Assembly (NCBI GenBank): GCA_949879795.1
Contig: CATLBR010000005.1
Span: 62,001 to 126,000 of the forward strand
Length of the DNA: 64,000 bases
Direction of reading: 5' to 3'
Origin: an uncultured Hungatella sp.
Lineage (GTDB): Bacteria; Bacillota; Clostridia; Lachnospirales; Lachnospiraceae
Shown: in pieces, positions 42,833 through 51,385 of the stretch
Layout of the letters: each line of letters starts with the position of its first letter
Numbering within the stretch: the first letter of the stretch is position 1
Made by a program: the position numbers and the translations under genes
Notes under the pieces: generated by a model
The model's input: the letters and a program-made list of their open reading frames with translations, nothing else
Told to the model about the DNA's origin: nothing
The model's database searches: none

Positions 42833-44911
42833 ATGATCAGAAAATTTGTATTCGGCAGTCCCGTGGAGACAGAAGCTCTGACGGACAGCGGGAGCATCCC
42901 TGGAATCAGGGGGGAAGAGACGGAAGACTTTCCCCATCTGGCGGTCTCGGCAGGCGAGAATCAGTCCCATGTACTCTCCTGTGACATGGCCCCCCACGAT
43001 ATCATCTACGGCCTGGGTGAGAATGTGAGAGGGATCAACAAGCGGGGCTGGCTTTATCAGTCCAACTGCAAGGACGACCCTCTCCACACGGAGACCAGAC
43101 ATGAATTGTACGCGGCCCACAATTTCTTCCTGGCAGACGGGAGAGAGCGGTTCGGAGTGTTTGTGGACGCGCCTCAGACAGTGACCTTTGACTTGGGTTA
43201 CAGCGACAGGGACAGGCTGACGGTGACGGTGGATCCCGGCGGGTTTGTGCTGTATATCCTGGAAGGAGACAGCCTGCGCCAGATAGTGAAGGAATTCCGC
43301 CATGTCATCGGCAGAAGCTACATTCCGCCCAGGTGGGCCTTCGGATACGGTCAGAGCAGGTGGGGTTACGAGTGCGCAGACGATATCCGCCAGGTGGTGC
43401 GCCGCCACAGGGACAACCATGTGCCTCTGGACAGTGTGTACATGGACATAGATTACATGGAGAACTACAAGGACTTTACGGTGGATTCAGATAAGTTTCC
43501 GGATTTCCCCGGGTTCGTCCGGGAGATGAGGGAGGAGAACATTCATCTGGTTCCCATCATCGACGCGGGGGTGAAGATCGAAGAAGGCTACTCTGTGTAC
43601 GAAGAGGGCGTGAAAGAAGGATATTTCTGCAAGAAGGAGGACGGGAAGGAGTTTGTAGGCGGAGTCTGGCCGGGGCGGGTTCATTTTCCTGACATGCTGG
43701 ACGAGAAGGCCAGGTCCTGGTTTGGCGGCAAATATAAGGTGCTTCTGGACCAGGGCATCGACGGGTTCTGGAACGATATGAACGAGCCTGCCCTGTTCTA
43801 CGGGGAAGATCATCTGGATGAGGTCTTTGAGAAGCTGGAGGACTACAGCAGGCAGGAATTGAATATCCAGTCGTTTTTTGGCATGAAGAACCTGGTTCTG
43901 GGAGTGGCCAACAGGAAAGAAGACTATGAGACCTTCTATCATCGGTACAGAGGAGAGCAGATCCGCCATGACAGAGTACACAACCTGTTCGGATACTATA
44001 TGACCAGAGCGGCGGGAGAGGCTTTTGACAGGCTGGAGCCAGACAGGAGAATCCTTATGTTCTCCCGCGCCTCGTACATAGGAATGCACCGGTACGGCGG
44101 CGTGTGGACCGGGGACAACTGTTCCTGGTGGTCCCATATTCTCATGAATCTGCAGATGCTTCCGGGACTGAACATGTGCGGTTTCCTCTACACGGGGGCC
44201 GACCTGGGCGGCTTCGGTGCCGACACCACGGAGGATCTGCTGCTCCGGTGGCTGGAGCTTGGTATCTTTACGCCCCTGATGAGAAACCACTCGGCCAAGA
44301 GAACCAGGCTGCAGGAATTCTACCGCTTCGGCCATATGGAGGATTTTCGCAATATTCTGGGGCTGCGCTACGGATTTTTGCCCTATCTGTACAGTGAGTT
44401 TGTGAAAGCTGCCGTAAATGACGATATGATGTTTCTGCCTCTGTCCTTTGTGTACACGGAGGATGAAGAGGCGGCGGGGGTGGAAGATCAGCTGATGGTG
44501 GGGGAGAGCATGATGATCGCCCCGGTCTACAGGCAGAACGCCAGAGGCAGATATGTGTATCTTCCGGAAAATATGAAGCTGTACCGTTTCAGAAGTCTGG
44601 ATTGCGGGGACTCGCAGATTCTTCCCGCAGGACACCACTATGTGAGGGCGGAGCTCAACGAAGTGCTGGTGTTCGTCCGGCCGGACCATATGGTTCCCAT
44701 GTCGGAAGGAGGCTGCTGTGTGGAGGACGTGGATATGTCCAGGCTGAATCTGCTGCATTTCGTCAGAACAGAGGCCGTGTATGAGCTGTACCACGACGAC
44801 GGAATCAGCCGGAAGGTGGAGCTGGAGACAGGAATCACGAGAATTAAGGTGAAGACGGACGGGACAGTGTCTGCGGAGGGGATGCTGAACCCGGAATGCC
44901 GTCTCAGATGA
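42833..44911 (+). CDS. Glycoside hydrolase family 31 (alpha-glucosidase-like)
   Basis: This 692-residue enzyme has an N-terminal beta-sandwich (~1-160), a catalytic barrel (~165-510) and C-terminal beta domains. The nucleophile is Asp315 in DGFWNDMNEPA and the acid/base is Asp428 in WTGDNCSWW. YMDIDYMENYKDFT near residue 200 and PPRWAFGYGQSRWGY are typical of GH31 alpha-glucosidases. There is no signal peptide, so it hydrolyses imported alpha-glucosides in the cytoplasm. alpha-Xylosidase or transferase activity is possible. It is monocistronic between its own promoter and a strong terminator. Confidence 0.92.
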   Translation: MIRKFVFGSPVETEALTDSGSIPGIRGEETEDFPHLAVSAGENQSHVLSCDMAPHDIIYGLGENVRGINKRGWLYQSNCKDDPLHTETRHELYAAHNFFLADGRERFGVFVDAPQTVTFDLGYSDRDRLTVTVDPGGFVLYILEGDSLRQIVKEFRHVIGRSYIPPRWAFGYGQSRWGYECADDIRQVVRRHRDNHVPLDSVYMDIDYMENYKDFTVDSDKFPDFPGFVREMREENIHLVPIIDAGVKIEEGYSVYEEGVKEGYFCKKEDGKEFVGGVWPGRVHFPDMLDEKARSWFGGKYKVLLDQGIDGFWNDMNEPALFYGEDHLDEVFEKLEDYSRQELNIQSFFGMKNLVLGVANRKEDYETFYHRYRGEQIRHDRVHNLFGYYMTRAAGEAFDRLEPDRRILMFSRASYIGMHRYGGVWTGDNCSWWSHILMNLQMLPGLNMCGFLYTGADLGGFGADTTEDLLLRWLELGIFTPLMRNHSAKRTRLQEFYRFGHMEDFRNILGLRYGFLPYLYSEFVKAAVNDDMMFLPLSFVYTEDEEAAGVEDQLMVGESMMIAPVYRQNARGRYVYLPENMKLYRFRSLDCGDSQILPAGHHYVRAELNEVLVFVRPDHMVPMSEGGCCVEDVDMSRLNLLHFVRTEAVYELYHDDGISRKVELETGITRIKVKTDGTVSAEGMLNPECRLR

Positions 44912-44943
44912 GAACACCCGGACAGACAACGTGACGGAGAACG

Positions 44944-44985
44944 AAAAACAGGCGCCTAGATGCTGCAGGCGCCTGTTTTTCTTTT
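44944..44985 (+). terminator. Strong bidirectional-looking terminator
   Basis: A perfect 14-bp stem (AAAAACAGGCGCCT with its complement, 9-base loop) is followed by a T-run and has an A-run before it, so it could work on both strands. Confidence 0.92.
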
Positions 44986-45035
44986 CTCCGTTCCATGAAT
45001 TTTGACCAGAAATTCGCTAAAATACAGAAAACTGA

Positions 45036-45064
45036 TTGATATGATTTGGAAAATACAGTATGAT
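45036..45064 (+). promoter_or_regulatory. sigma-A promoter for the hybrid kinase
   Basis: TTGATA and TATGAT are separated by 17 bases. A second TATAAT occurs at 45065. Confidence 0.6.
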
Positions 45065-45117
45065 ATAATATAGCTGAAAGTATGTACATAATATGCGAAA
45101 CACAGGGGGAAGAAACA

Positions 45118-48100
45118 ATGTACCATTGCCATATTTCTTTCTATTTGACAGGCGGCCACTGCAGAGCATTTGAAATTATAAAAGAGATTTCACCGCTTGA
45201 ACATTTTACCCACGAATTTGTCTGCAATGACCTTATAGAGAGACCGGCGGCCCCGGTCAGTGTCATTATTGCAGATGTGAGGGCTGCAGACGAGAGAGGG
45301 GCGCTGGAGATATTGACCTGCGAGAGGAACAGCGGGGAGGAACTGATTCTCATCGCGGACAGGGAGCAGATCTGCGGATTGTCAGAGTTTTTGCCGGAGA
45401 TTAAGGATATATGGACCATGCCCATGTCTGATGAGGAGATTCGATTCCGTTTTCTCAGATGGCAGGAGGGATTCAAGCTGGGCAAGGATCTCTGGGAGAC
45501 TGACCAGTATCTGGAAGCTACCATCAACCATGTGCCCAATCTGGTCTGGTATAAGACCAAGGACGGCATACATGAGAAAGTCAACAACAGTTTCTGCCGT
45601 ACGGTGAACAAGACCAGGAAACAGGTGGAGGGACAGGGTCACGCCTATATCTGGGATGTGGAGCAGGACGACCCGGCCTGCATCGAGTCGGAGCGGGAAG
45701 TTATGACCAGAAAGGAGACATGTATCTCCGAGGAGGTGGTAAAAACCGGCGAGGGGACAAAGCTGCTGACTACTTACAAGTCGCCCCTTTACGATGTGGA
45801 CGGAACTGTCATGGGAACCGTGGGTGTGGCTATCGACGTGACGCAGGAGAGGGCTTACGAGCAGGAGATCGTGGAGAAGAACCAGACTCTGGAGACGATT
45901 TTCACCACCATGGACTGCGGGATTCTCTGTCACACCGTGGACGGCAGGAGAATCATCAGCGTCAACAGGGCGGCATTGGAGATTCTCGGTTATGAGAGCG
46001 CCGAGGAGATGGCCGCCGCAGGGTTTGACATGGTGGCGGACTCCGTGATGGAGGATGACAAGGAGAAACTGCGGGAAGGCATGCGGGAACTGAAAAAAGA
46101 AGGGGACAGCACCAACATCGAGTACCGGGTTCAGAAGGCCGACGGGGAGATCCGCCATGTCATGGGCAACATAAAACTTCTCAGGGAGAACGGAGAACTG
46201 CAGTATCAGCGCTTTCTTCTGGACTGCACCGCCCAGAAACTGCAGGAGAAGGAAAATGAAAGACATCAGACGGAGCTGATCCACGCGCTGAGTATTGATT
46301 ACAGCCTGGTCTGCTTCTTTGACCTGGATACGGGTGTGGGAGCTCCTTTGAGAATCAGCGACGACCAGGAGATGTTTGCCTCCGTGTTCGGGAAGGGACT
46401 TTCTCTCAGCGAATGTATGGAGCTTTATATAGAGAAGTATGTCTACGAGGAGGATCAGGATATGATGCGCCGGTCCTGTACCGTGGAAAGGCTGAAAAAA
46501 GAACTGTCAACCAAAAGACAGAACTATGTCAACCACCGGGTGCTGACAGGCGGAGATATGAAGTATTTCCAGATGAAGGTAGTGTCGGCGGGAGTCTGGG
46601 GGGAGAGCCACGGCATCGTCCTGGGATTCAGGAGCGTGGACGAGGAGATCCGCAGCGAGCTGGAACAGAAGAGCATGCTGGAGGACGCCCTTTCCCAGGC
46701 CAACCGGGCCAGCAGGGCAAAAAGCGTGTTTCTCTCCAATATGTCCCACGACATAAGGACGCCTATGAACGCCATTGTGGGATTTACCTCCCTGGCCCTC
46801 TCCCATATCGATCGGGCTGACCAGGTGGAGGAGTATCTCAGGAAGATCATGACGTCGGGCAATCATCTGCTTAGCCTGATCAACGATGTGCTGGATATGA
46901 GCCGCATAGAGAGCGGCAAGATGAGGCTGGACGAGAAGCCCTGCAGCCTTCCCGACATTCTTCACAGCCTGCGAAATATACTGCAGGCAGATATCAGGTC
47001 GAAACAGCTGGAGCTGTGCATCGATGCGGTGGATGTGGTGGACGAGGAAATCTACTGTGACAAGCTGCGGCTGAATCAGGTACTTCTGAATCTTCTGAGC
47101 AACGCGGTTAAGTACACGCCGGCCAACGGCACCATCAGCGTGCGGATCACGGAGAAGCCGGGGGCTCCCGAGGGAAGTGCCAATTACGAATTTCATATCA
47201 GTGATACCGGCGTCGGTATGAGCGAAGAGTTTGTCGCCCATATTTTTGAGCCTTTTGAGAGGGAGAAAACCTCCACCATCAGCGGAATCCAGGGAACCGG
47301 TCTGGGGATGGCCATCACCAAGAATATTGTGGACATGATGAACGGCACCATCAAGGTGGAGAGCAGACAGAACGTAGGCACGGAGGTGACGGTGACTTTT
47401 ACGTTCCGTCTTAACTCAGAAGTCAGGGAGCCGAAGGACATACTGGAACTCAACGACTGCAGGGCGCTGGTGATCGACGACGATTTCAACACCTGCGACA
47501 GCGTGTCCTATATGCTGGGACAGCTGGGAATGCGGGCGGAGTGGACCCTGTCGGGCAAGGAGGCAGTGCTGCGCACCAGACAGGCCTCCATGCGGGGAGA
47601 CAGCTACAGCGTCTATGTGGTAGACTGGCTGCTGCCTGACATGAACGGCATCGAGGTCACCAGGAGGATCAGGAAGGAGGCAGGACGGGATGTTCCGGTT
47701 ATCATCCTGACAGCCTACGACTGGGCGGACATCGAGGAGGAGGCCGCCGAGGCAGGGGTCACGGCCTTCTGCAGCAAGCCGCTGTTTTTGTCAGAGCTGA
47801 GAAACTGCCTTATCTCCGTCATGGACGGGGACGAGAACAAAAAGAAGCGCAAGGAGAACAAAGGGCATAAACACCACACAGGGCGTATCCTTCTGGCGGA
47901 GGACAACGAGCTGAACCAGGAGATTGCCGTGGCCATCTTAGGGGACGCGGGATTTGTCACGGACGTGGCCAAGAACGGACAGATCGCCGTGGATATGCTT
48001 GAGAATTCCAGGCCCGGATATTATCAGCTGGTGCTTATGGACGTGCAGATGCCGGTGATGAACGGCTACGAGGCTACCCGTGTCATCCGCCGTCTGGAGA

Positions 48101-48255
48101 ACAGGGAACTGGCATCTATTCCGATTCTGGCTATGACAGCCAACGCTTTCGAGGAAGATAAACGGGAGGCTGTACACTGCGGCATGAACGGCCACATAGC
48201 CAAACCCATAGATATAGAGAAACTTTTTGATATGCTGGATGAGGTTCTGGGGTAA
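45118..48255 (+). CDS. Hybrid sensor histidine kinase with two receivers
   Basis: This 1045-residue protein lacks membrane segments, so it senses inside the cell. An N-terminal ~130-residue region is unrecognised. PAS/PAC-like domains follow (~residues 135-260 and 265-385), and a further PAS-like region to ~525. HisKA has phospho-acceptor His544 (SNMSHDIRTPMNAIVGF). HATPase has DTGVGM and GTGLGMAI. The two receivers have Asp836 (YVVDWLLPDMNG) and Asp975 (VLMDVQMPVMNG), all key residues intact. It probably runs a multi-step phosphorelay. ATG 45118 is chosen for AGGGGGAAG upstream. A diguanylate cyclase follows 62 bases later. Confidence 0.93.
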   Translation: MYHCHISFYLTGGHCRAFEIIKEISPLEHFTHEFVCNDLIERPAAPVSVIIADVRAADERGALEILTCERNSGEELILIADREQICGLSEFLPEIKDIWTMPMSDEEIRFRFLRWQEGFKLGKDLWETDQYLEATINHVPNLVWYKTKDGIHEKVNNSFCRTVNKTRKQVEGQGHAYIWDVEQDDPACIESEREVMTRKETCISEEVVKTGEGTKLLTTYKSPLYDVDGTVMGTVGVAIDVTQERAYEQEIVEKNQTLETIFTTMDCGILCHTVDGRRIISVNRAALEILGYESAEEMAAAGFDMVADSVMEDDKEKLREGMRELKKEGDSTNIEYRVQKADGEIRHVMGNIKLLRENGELQYQRFLLDCTAQKLQEKENERHQTELIHALSIDYSLVCFFDLDTGVGAPLRISDDQEMFASVFGKGLSLSECMELYIEKYVYEEDQDMMRRSCTVERLKKELSTKRQNYVNHRVLTGGDMKYFQMKVVSAGVWGESHGIVLGFRSVDEEIRSELEQKSMLEDALSQANRASRAKSVFLSNMSHDIRTPMNAIVGFTSLALSHIDRADQVEEYLRKIMTSGNHLLSLINDVLDMSRIESGKMRLDEKPCSLPDILHSLRNILQADIRSKQLELCIDAVDVVDEEIYCDKLRLNQVLLNLLSNAVKYTPANGTISVRITEKPGAPEGSANYEFHISDTGVGMSEEFVAHIFEPFEREKTSTISGIQGTGLGMAITKNIVDMMNGTIKVESRQNVGTEVTVTFTFRLNSEVREPKDILELNDCRALVIDDDFNTCDSVSYMLGQLGMRAEWTLSGKEAVLRTRQASMRGDSYSVYVVDWLLPDMNGIEVTRRIRKEAGRDVPVIILTAYDWADIEEEAAEAGVTAFCSKPLFLSELRNCLISVMDGDENKKKRKENKGHKHHTGRILLAEDNELNQEIAVAILGDAGFVTDVAKNGQIAVDMLENSRPGYYQLVLMDVQMPVMNGYEATRVIRRLENRELASIPILAMTANAFEEDKREAVHCGMNGHIAKPIDIEKLFDMLDEVLG

Positions 48256-48317
48256 AACCACGGTCTTTTTTCAGCAGCCCGGCCGGGAGAGAAGCAGCGG
48301 AGACAGGGGACAGATTT

Positions 48318-49790
48318 ATGAAAAAGAAGAAACAGGAGCCGGGCGTGAAAAAATACGTCACGGTCTGTGTTTTGTTTTTGGTATTTATGACATTCAGCAT
48401 CTTCTATTTCTTCTACTGTGTTCAGGTGAACGTGGTGGACGCGGCGGAAGATACCATCGTGGAGCATGTAAAGAGACAGGGCCTTCACTTTAAGGAGATC
48501 ATGAACCTTCAGCATGATTACCTGGAGGGGATTGCGGCCTGTATCGGGGATTCACGAGAGATGCTGTCGGAGGAGAATCTGAGGCTCCTCCGGTCTCTGT
48601 GCGAGAAAAACAATTTTGTGAACATGGCTATCATCGACAGGGAAGGCGTGGCCACCTACGAAGACGGAACCCGGAAAGACGTGTCTTTCAGAAAATATTT
48701 TCGGGAGGCAGTGGGAGGGGCCCGGTCCCTGAGTGATCCCATCGCCAGCAGCGTGGACGGGGAGCGCCATGTGATCCTGGCGGTTCCCATAGTCAGGGAC
48801 GGACAGACAACCGGGGTGCTGGCCGGCTCCTGCGACGTGGGAATCCTCAACGACCTGCTGTTTGAAGACATCTACGGAGGAACAGGGTACAACCTGATCG
48901 TCACCTGTGAGGGGGCGGTGGTCTCCTACGACGGAGCCGAGGAAGAGCATCACATCCGAAGCGGCGATAACTTTTTTGAGTACTACGGTCGGATGAATTT
49001 TTCGGGAAAAAATTCCATAGAGCAGCTGGAGAGATATTTCTCCGATCAGACAGGCGGCTGTGTGAGGATCAAATCGGAAAAGGGCGTCTACTACCTGGTG
49101 TGCGAACCGGTGGAGCTGGGGGGATGGATGCTGTGCTATCTGGTGCCCGTGGAGAAGGTTCAAGAGGATTTTGGATTTATTCGATATTATGAGGTGATCC
49201 TGTCGGGGGTGCTTCTGAGCGGTCTTGCTGTACTTCTGGGGTACCTGTGGAAAGAGAACAGGAGAGAACAGAAAGAACTCATGGAGTATGCTCAGACCGA
49301 CGCTCTCACAGGAGCCGTTAACAAGGACAGCACCGAGAAAAAGATCAACCAGTGGCTTAAGGAGTCGGCGGAAGGGATTCAGGTGTTCCTTATGCTGGAT
49401 GTGGACAACTTTAAGTCAGTCAATGATGTCCACGGCCACGCGGTGGGGGACGAGGCCCTGCATCAGATCGGCAGAGTGCTGGCCCAGGAGTTTCGTGGAG
49501 ACGATATCATCGGGAGAATCGGCGGCGACGAGTTTGTGGTGCTGATGAAAAATATTGCGGACCGGGAATCGGCAGTTGCCCGTGTGGAGAATATGTGCCA
49601 GAGAATACGGGCAATTTCCCTGAAAGGGGTTCCGGGCAATCCCTTAAGCTGCAGTGTGGGGGTGGTCTACAGCCCAGACTACGGAAACACTTACCAGGAA
49701 CTGTACCTCTGCGCGGACAAAGCCCTCTACGAGACAAAAGAGAGGGGAAGAAACGGATACACCATATATCACGAGGATGACAGGGCGTAG
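48318..49790 (+). CDS. Membrane diguanylate cyclase (sensor + GGDEF)
   Basis: This 490-residue protein has two membrane helices (~residues 12-34 and ~290-313) flanking an extracellular Cache-like sensor. A GGDEF domain follows (residues ~325-485). The active-site motif is intact GGDEF at 402-406, and an inhibitory RxxD (RGDD) sits five residues before it, so product feedback is expected. It makes cyclic di-GMP in response to an outside signal. No EAL domain is present. It lies just after the hybrid kinase, possibly in one transcript, and 5 kb from flagellar genes. Ligand unknown. Confidence 0.94.
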   Translation: MKKKKQEPGVKKYVTVCVLFLVFMTFSIFYFFYCVQVNVVDAAEDTIVEHVKRQGLHFKEIMNLQHDYLEGIAACIGDSREMLSEENLRLLRSLCEKNNFVNMAIIDREGVATYEDGTRKDVSFRKYFREAVGGARSLSDPIASSVDGERHVILAVPIVRDGQTTGVLAGSCDVGILNDLLFEDIYGGTGYNLIVTCEGAVVSYDGAEEEHHIRSGDNFFEYYGRMNFSGKNSIEQLERYFSDQTGGCVRIKSEKGVYYLVCEPVELGGWMLCYLVPVEKVQEDFGFIRYYEVILSGVLLSGLAVLLGYLWKENRREQKELMEYAQTDALTGAVNKDSTEKKINQWLKESAEGIQVFLMLDVDNFKSVNDVHGHAVGDEALHQIGRVLAQEFRGDDIIGRIGGDEFVVLMKNIADRESAVARVENMCQRIRAISLKGVPGNPLSCSVGVVYSPDYGNTYQELYLCADKALYETKERGRNGYTIYHEDDRA

Positions 49791-49936
49791 AAAAAGAAAT
49801 ACAGACAGACGGCAGAGAACGGAGAGCCAGGACGCCGCGGGGCGGAAGGCTCTCTGTTTTGCCATGCGGACCGGAAAGACAGAGGAAGGAATCTGGCCTT
49901 TGTGCGAAAACAGGGAGAAAGAAAAGGAGGCGGATG

Positions 49937-51292
49937 ATGAAGACAATCGTGTACAACGGAATGCTGGTTACCATGAATGAAAACATGGACATGTATCCGG
50001 CAGGCTATGTGGCCATGGAGGGAACCAAGGTGACGGAGACAGGTTCCATGGAACAGCTGAGACAGCGGTACGGGGATGTATTTTCCACGGAAGAAGGGGG
50101 AGAGGCGGGAATTGTGTGGGAGGATGCCTGCGGCGGCATCATCATGCCGGGGATGGTGAATACCCACTGCCACATGAGTATGGTCCCGTTCAGGGGGCTG
50201 GGCGACGACTGCAAGGACCGTCTGAGAGTATTTCTTCTTCCCATGGAGGAGAAGGCCATGGACAGGGAACTGGCGGTGCTGGCGGCGAGGTACGGAATCT
50301 GTGAGCTTCTTCTGGCAGGCATCACCACGGTGATGGATATGTACTATTACGCTGGGGATATTGCCGGTGTGATGGACACCGCGGGAATCAGAGGAATCGC
50401 GGGGGAGACGGTGATGGACCAGGCCACCTGCGACGCGAAAACACCCTTGGAGGCCATGGACAAGGGGCTGGAGGCCATGGAGAAGTACCGGGATAACCCT
50501 AGAGTGTCCGTGTGTCTCTCCCCCCACGGGACCACCACCTGCAGCAGAGAGTACCTGGAACAGATTTACCGGAAGGATCGGGAATATCATGTCCCCTTTA
50601 CCCTGCACACTGCGGAGATGGACTATGAGATGTTTTACCTGAAGGAGACTTACGGCTTGGGAGCGGTGGAATATCTGGACCGTATAGGTGTTCTGGGGGA
50701 ATCCACTCTGGCGGCCCACGCTATCCAGGTGAGCCCCGGCGAGATAGAAGTTTTGAAAAAGAGGGGAGCCTCTGTGGCCCACTGTATCGGGTCCAACACT
50801 AAAGCGGCCAAAGGGGTGGCCCCGGTGAAGAGGATGCTTGAGGCGGGGGTGCCTGTAGGTCTGGGGAGCGACGGGCCGGCCAGCGGCAACACCCTGGATC
50901 TGTTTACCCAGATGAGATTCTGCGCCAATTTTCACAAGAACGAGCTGAGAGACCGCAGTGCTTTCCCAGCCAGGGACATTGTGGCCATGGCGACCCGGTG
51001 GGGCGCCACGGCTTTGGGCCTCCATCATGTCACCGGTTCCCTGGAGGCAGGAAAGGAGGCGGATCTGGTTGTGGTGGAGACGGATTCGGCCAACATGTTT
51101 CCGGTGTATGACCCCTATGCCGCTCTGGTCTACAGCGCCCAGGCCGCCAATGTAAAAACGGTGTACGTGGCGGGCAGGTGTCTGGTGAAAGATAAGAAGC
51201 TGACAGAGATGGATCTGGGACAGGTACGCGGAGCTCTTGCCGAGAAAATGAGACGTACAGCCTTCAGGGATCAGGGGCTGGTAAAATTTTAA
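49937..51292 (+). CDS. Amidohydrolase, MTA/SAH deaminase-like
   Basis: This 451-residue metal-dependent deaminase has metal-binding HCH in NTHCHMSMVPFRG (near residue 72), then HTAEMDYEMF, AAHAIQV and GSDGPASGNTLDLF. This pattern is typical of 5-methylthioadenosine/S-adenosylhomocysteine deaminases (MtaD) and related amino-purine deaminases. Such enzymes convert these thioadenosines to inosine products in salvage. ATG 49937 is preferred, with AAAGGAGG 6 bases upstream. It lies 146 bases after the diguanylate cyclase and before the nrdDG promoter. Guanine or other aromatic deaminases are possible alternatives. Confidence 0.86.
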   Translation: MKTIVYNGMLVTMNENMDMYPAGYVAMEGTKVTETGSMEQLRQRYGDVFSTEEGGEAGIVWEDACGGIIMPGMVNTHCHMSMVPFRGLGDDCKDRLRVFLLPMEEKAMDRELAVLAARYGICELLLAGITTVMDMYYYAGDIAGVMDTAGIRGIAGETVMDQATCDAKTPLEAMDKGLEAMEKYRDNPRVSVCLSPHGTTTCSREYLEQIYRKDREYHVPFTLHTAEMDYEMFYLKETYGLGAVEYLDRIGVLGESTLAAHAIQVSPGEIEVLKKRGASVAHCIGSNTKAAKGVAPVKRMLEAGVPVGLGSDGPASGNTLDLFTQMRFCANFHKNELRDRSAFPARDIVAMATRWGATALGLHHVTGSLEAGKEADLVVVETDSANMFPVYDPYAALVYSAQAANVKTVYVAGRCLVKDKKLTEMDLGQVRGALAEKMRRTAFRDQGLVKF

Positions 51293-51302
51293 AAAAACGC
51301 TC

Positions 51303-51330
51303 TTGTATTTTTGGAAATATCAGTTATAAT
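51303..51330 (+). promoter_or_regulatory. sigma-A promoter for nrdDG
   Basis: TTGTAT and a perfect TATAAT are separated by 16 bases. The NrdR-like box overlaps its start region. Confidence 0.65.
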
Positions 51331-51344
51331 ACTAGATGTAGTAT
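51329..51344 (+). promoter_or_regulatory. Possible NrdR box
   Basis: The dyad ATACTA-GATG-TAGTAT agrees with the NrdR consensus (ACACTATATATAGTGT) at 12 of 16 positions and lies over the transcription start of nrdD. NrdR usually needs two boxes and a second was not found upstream. Confidence 0.5.
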
Positions 51345-51385
51345 ATAGACGGAAATAAATAAACAATATATGGAGTGTTGTGGGA

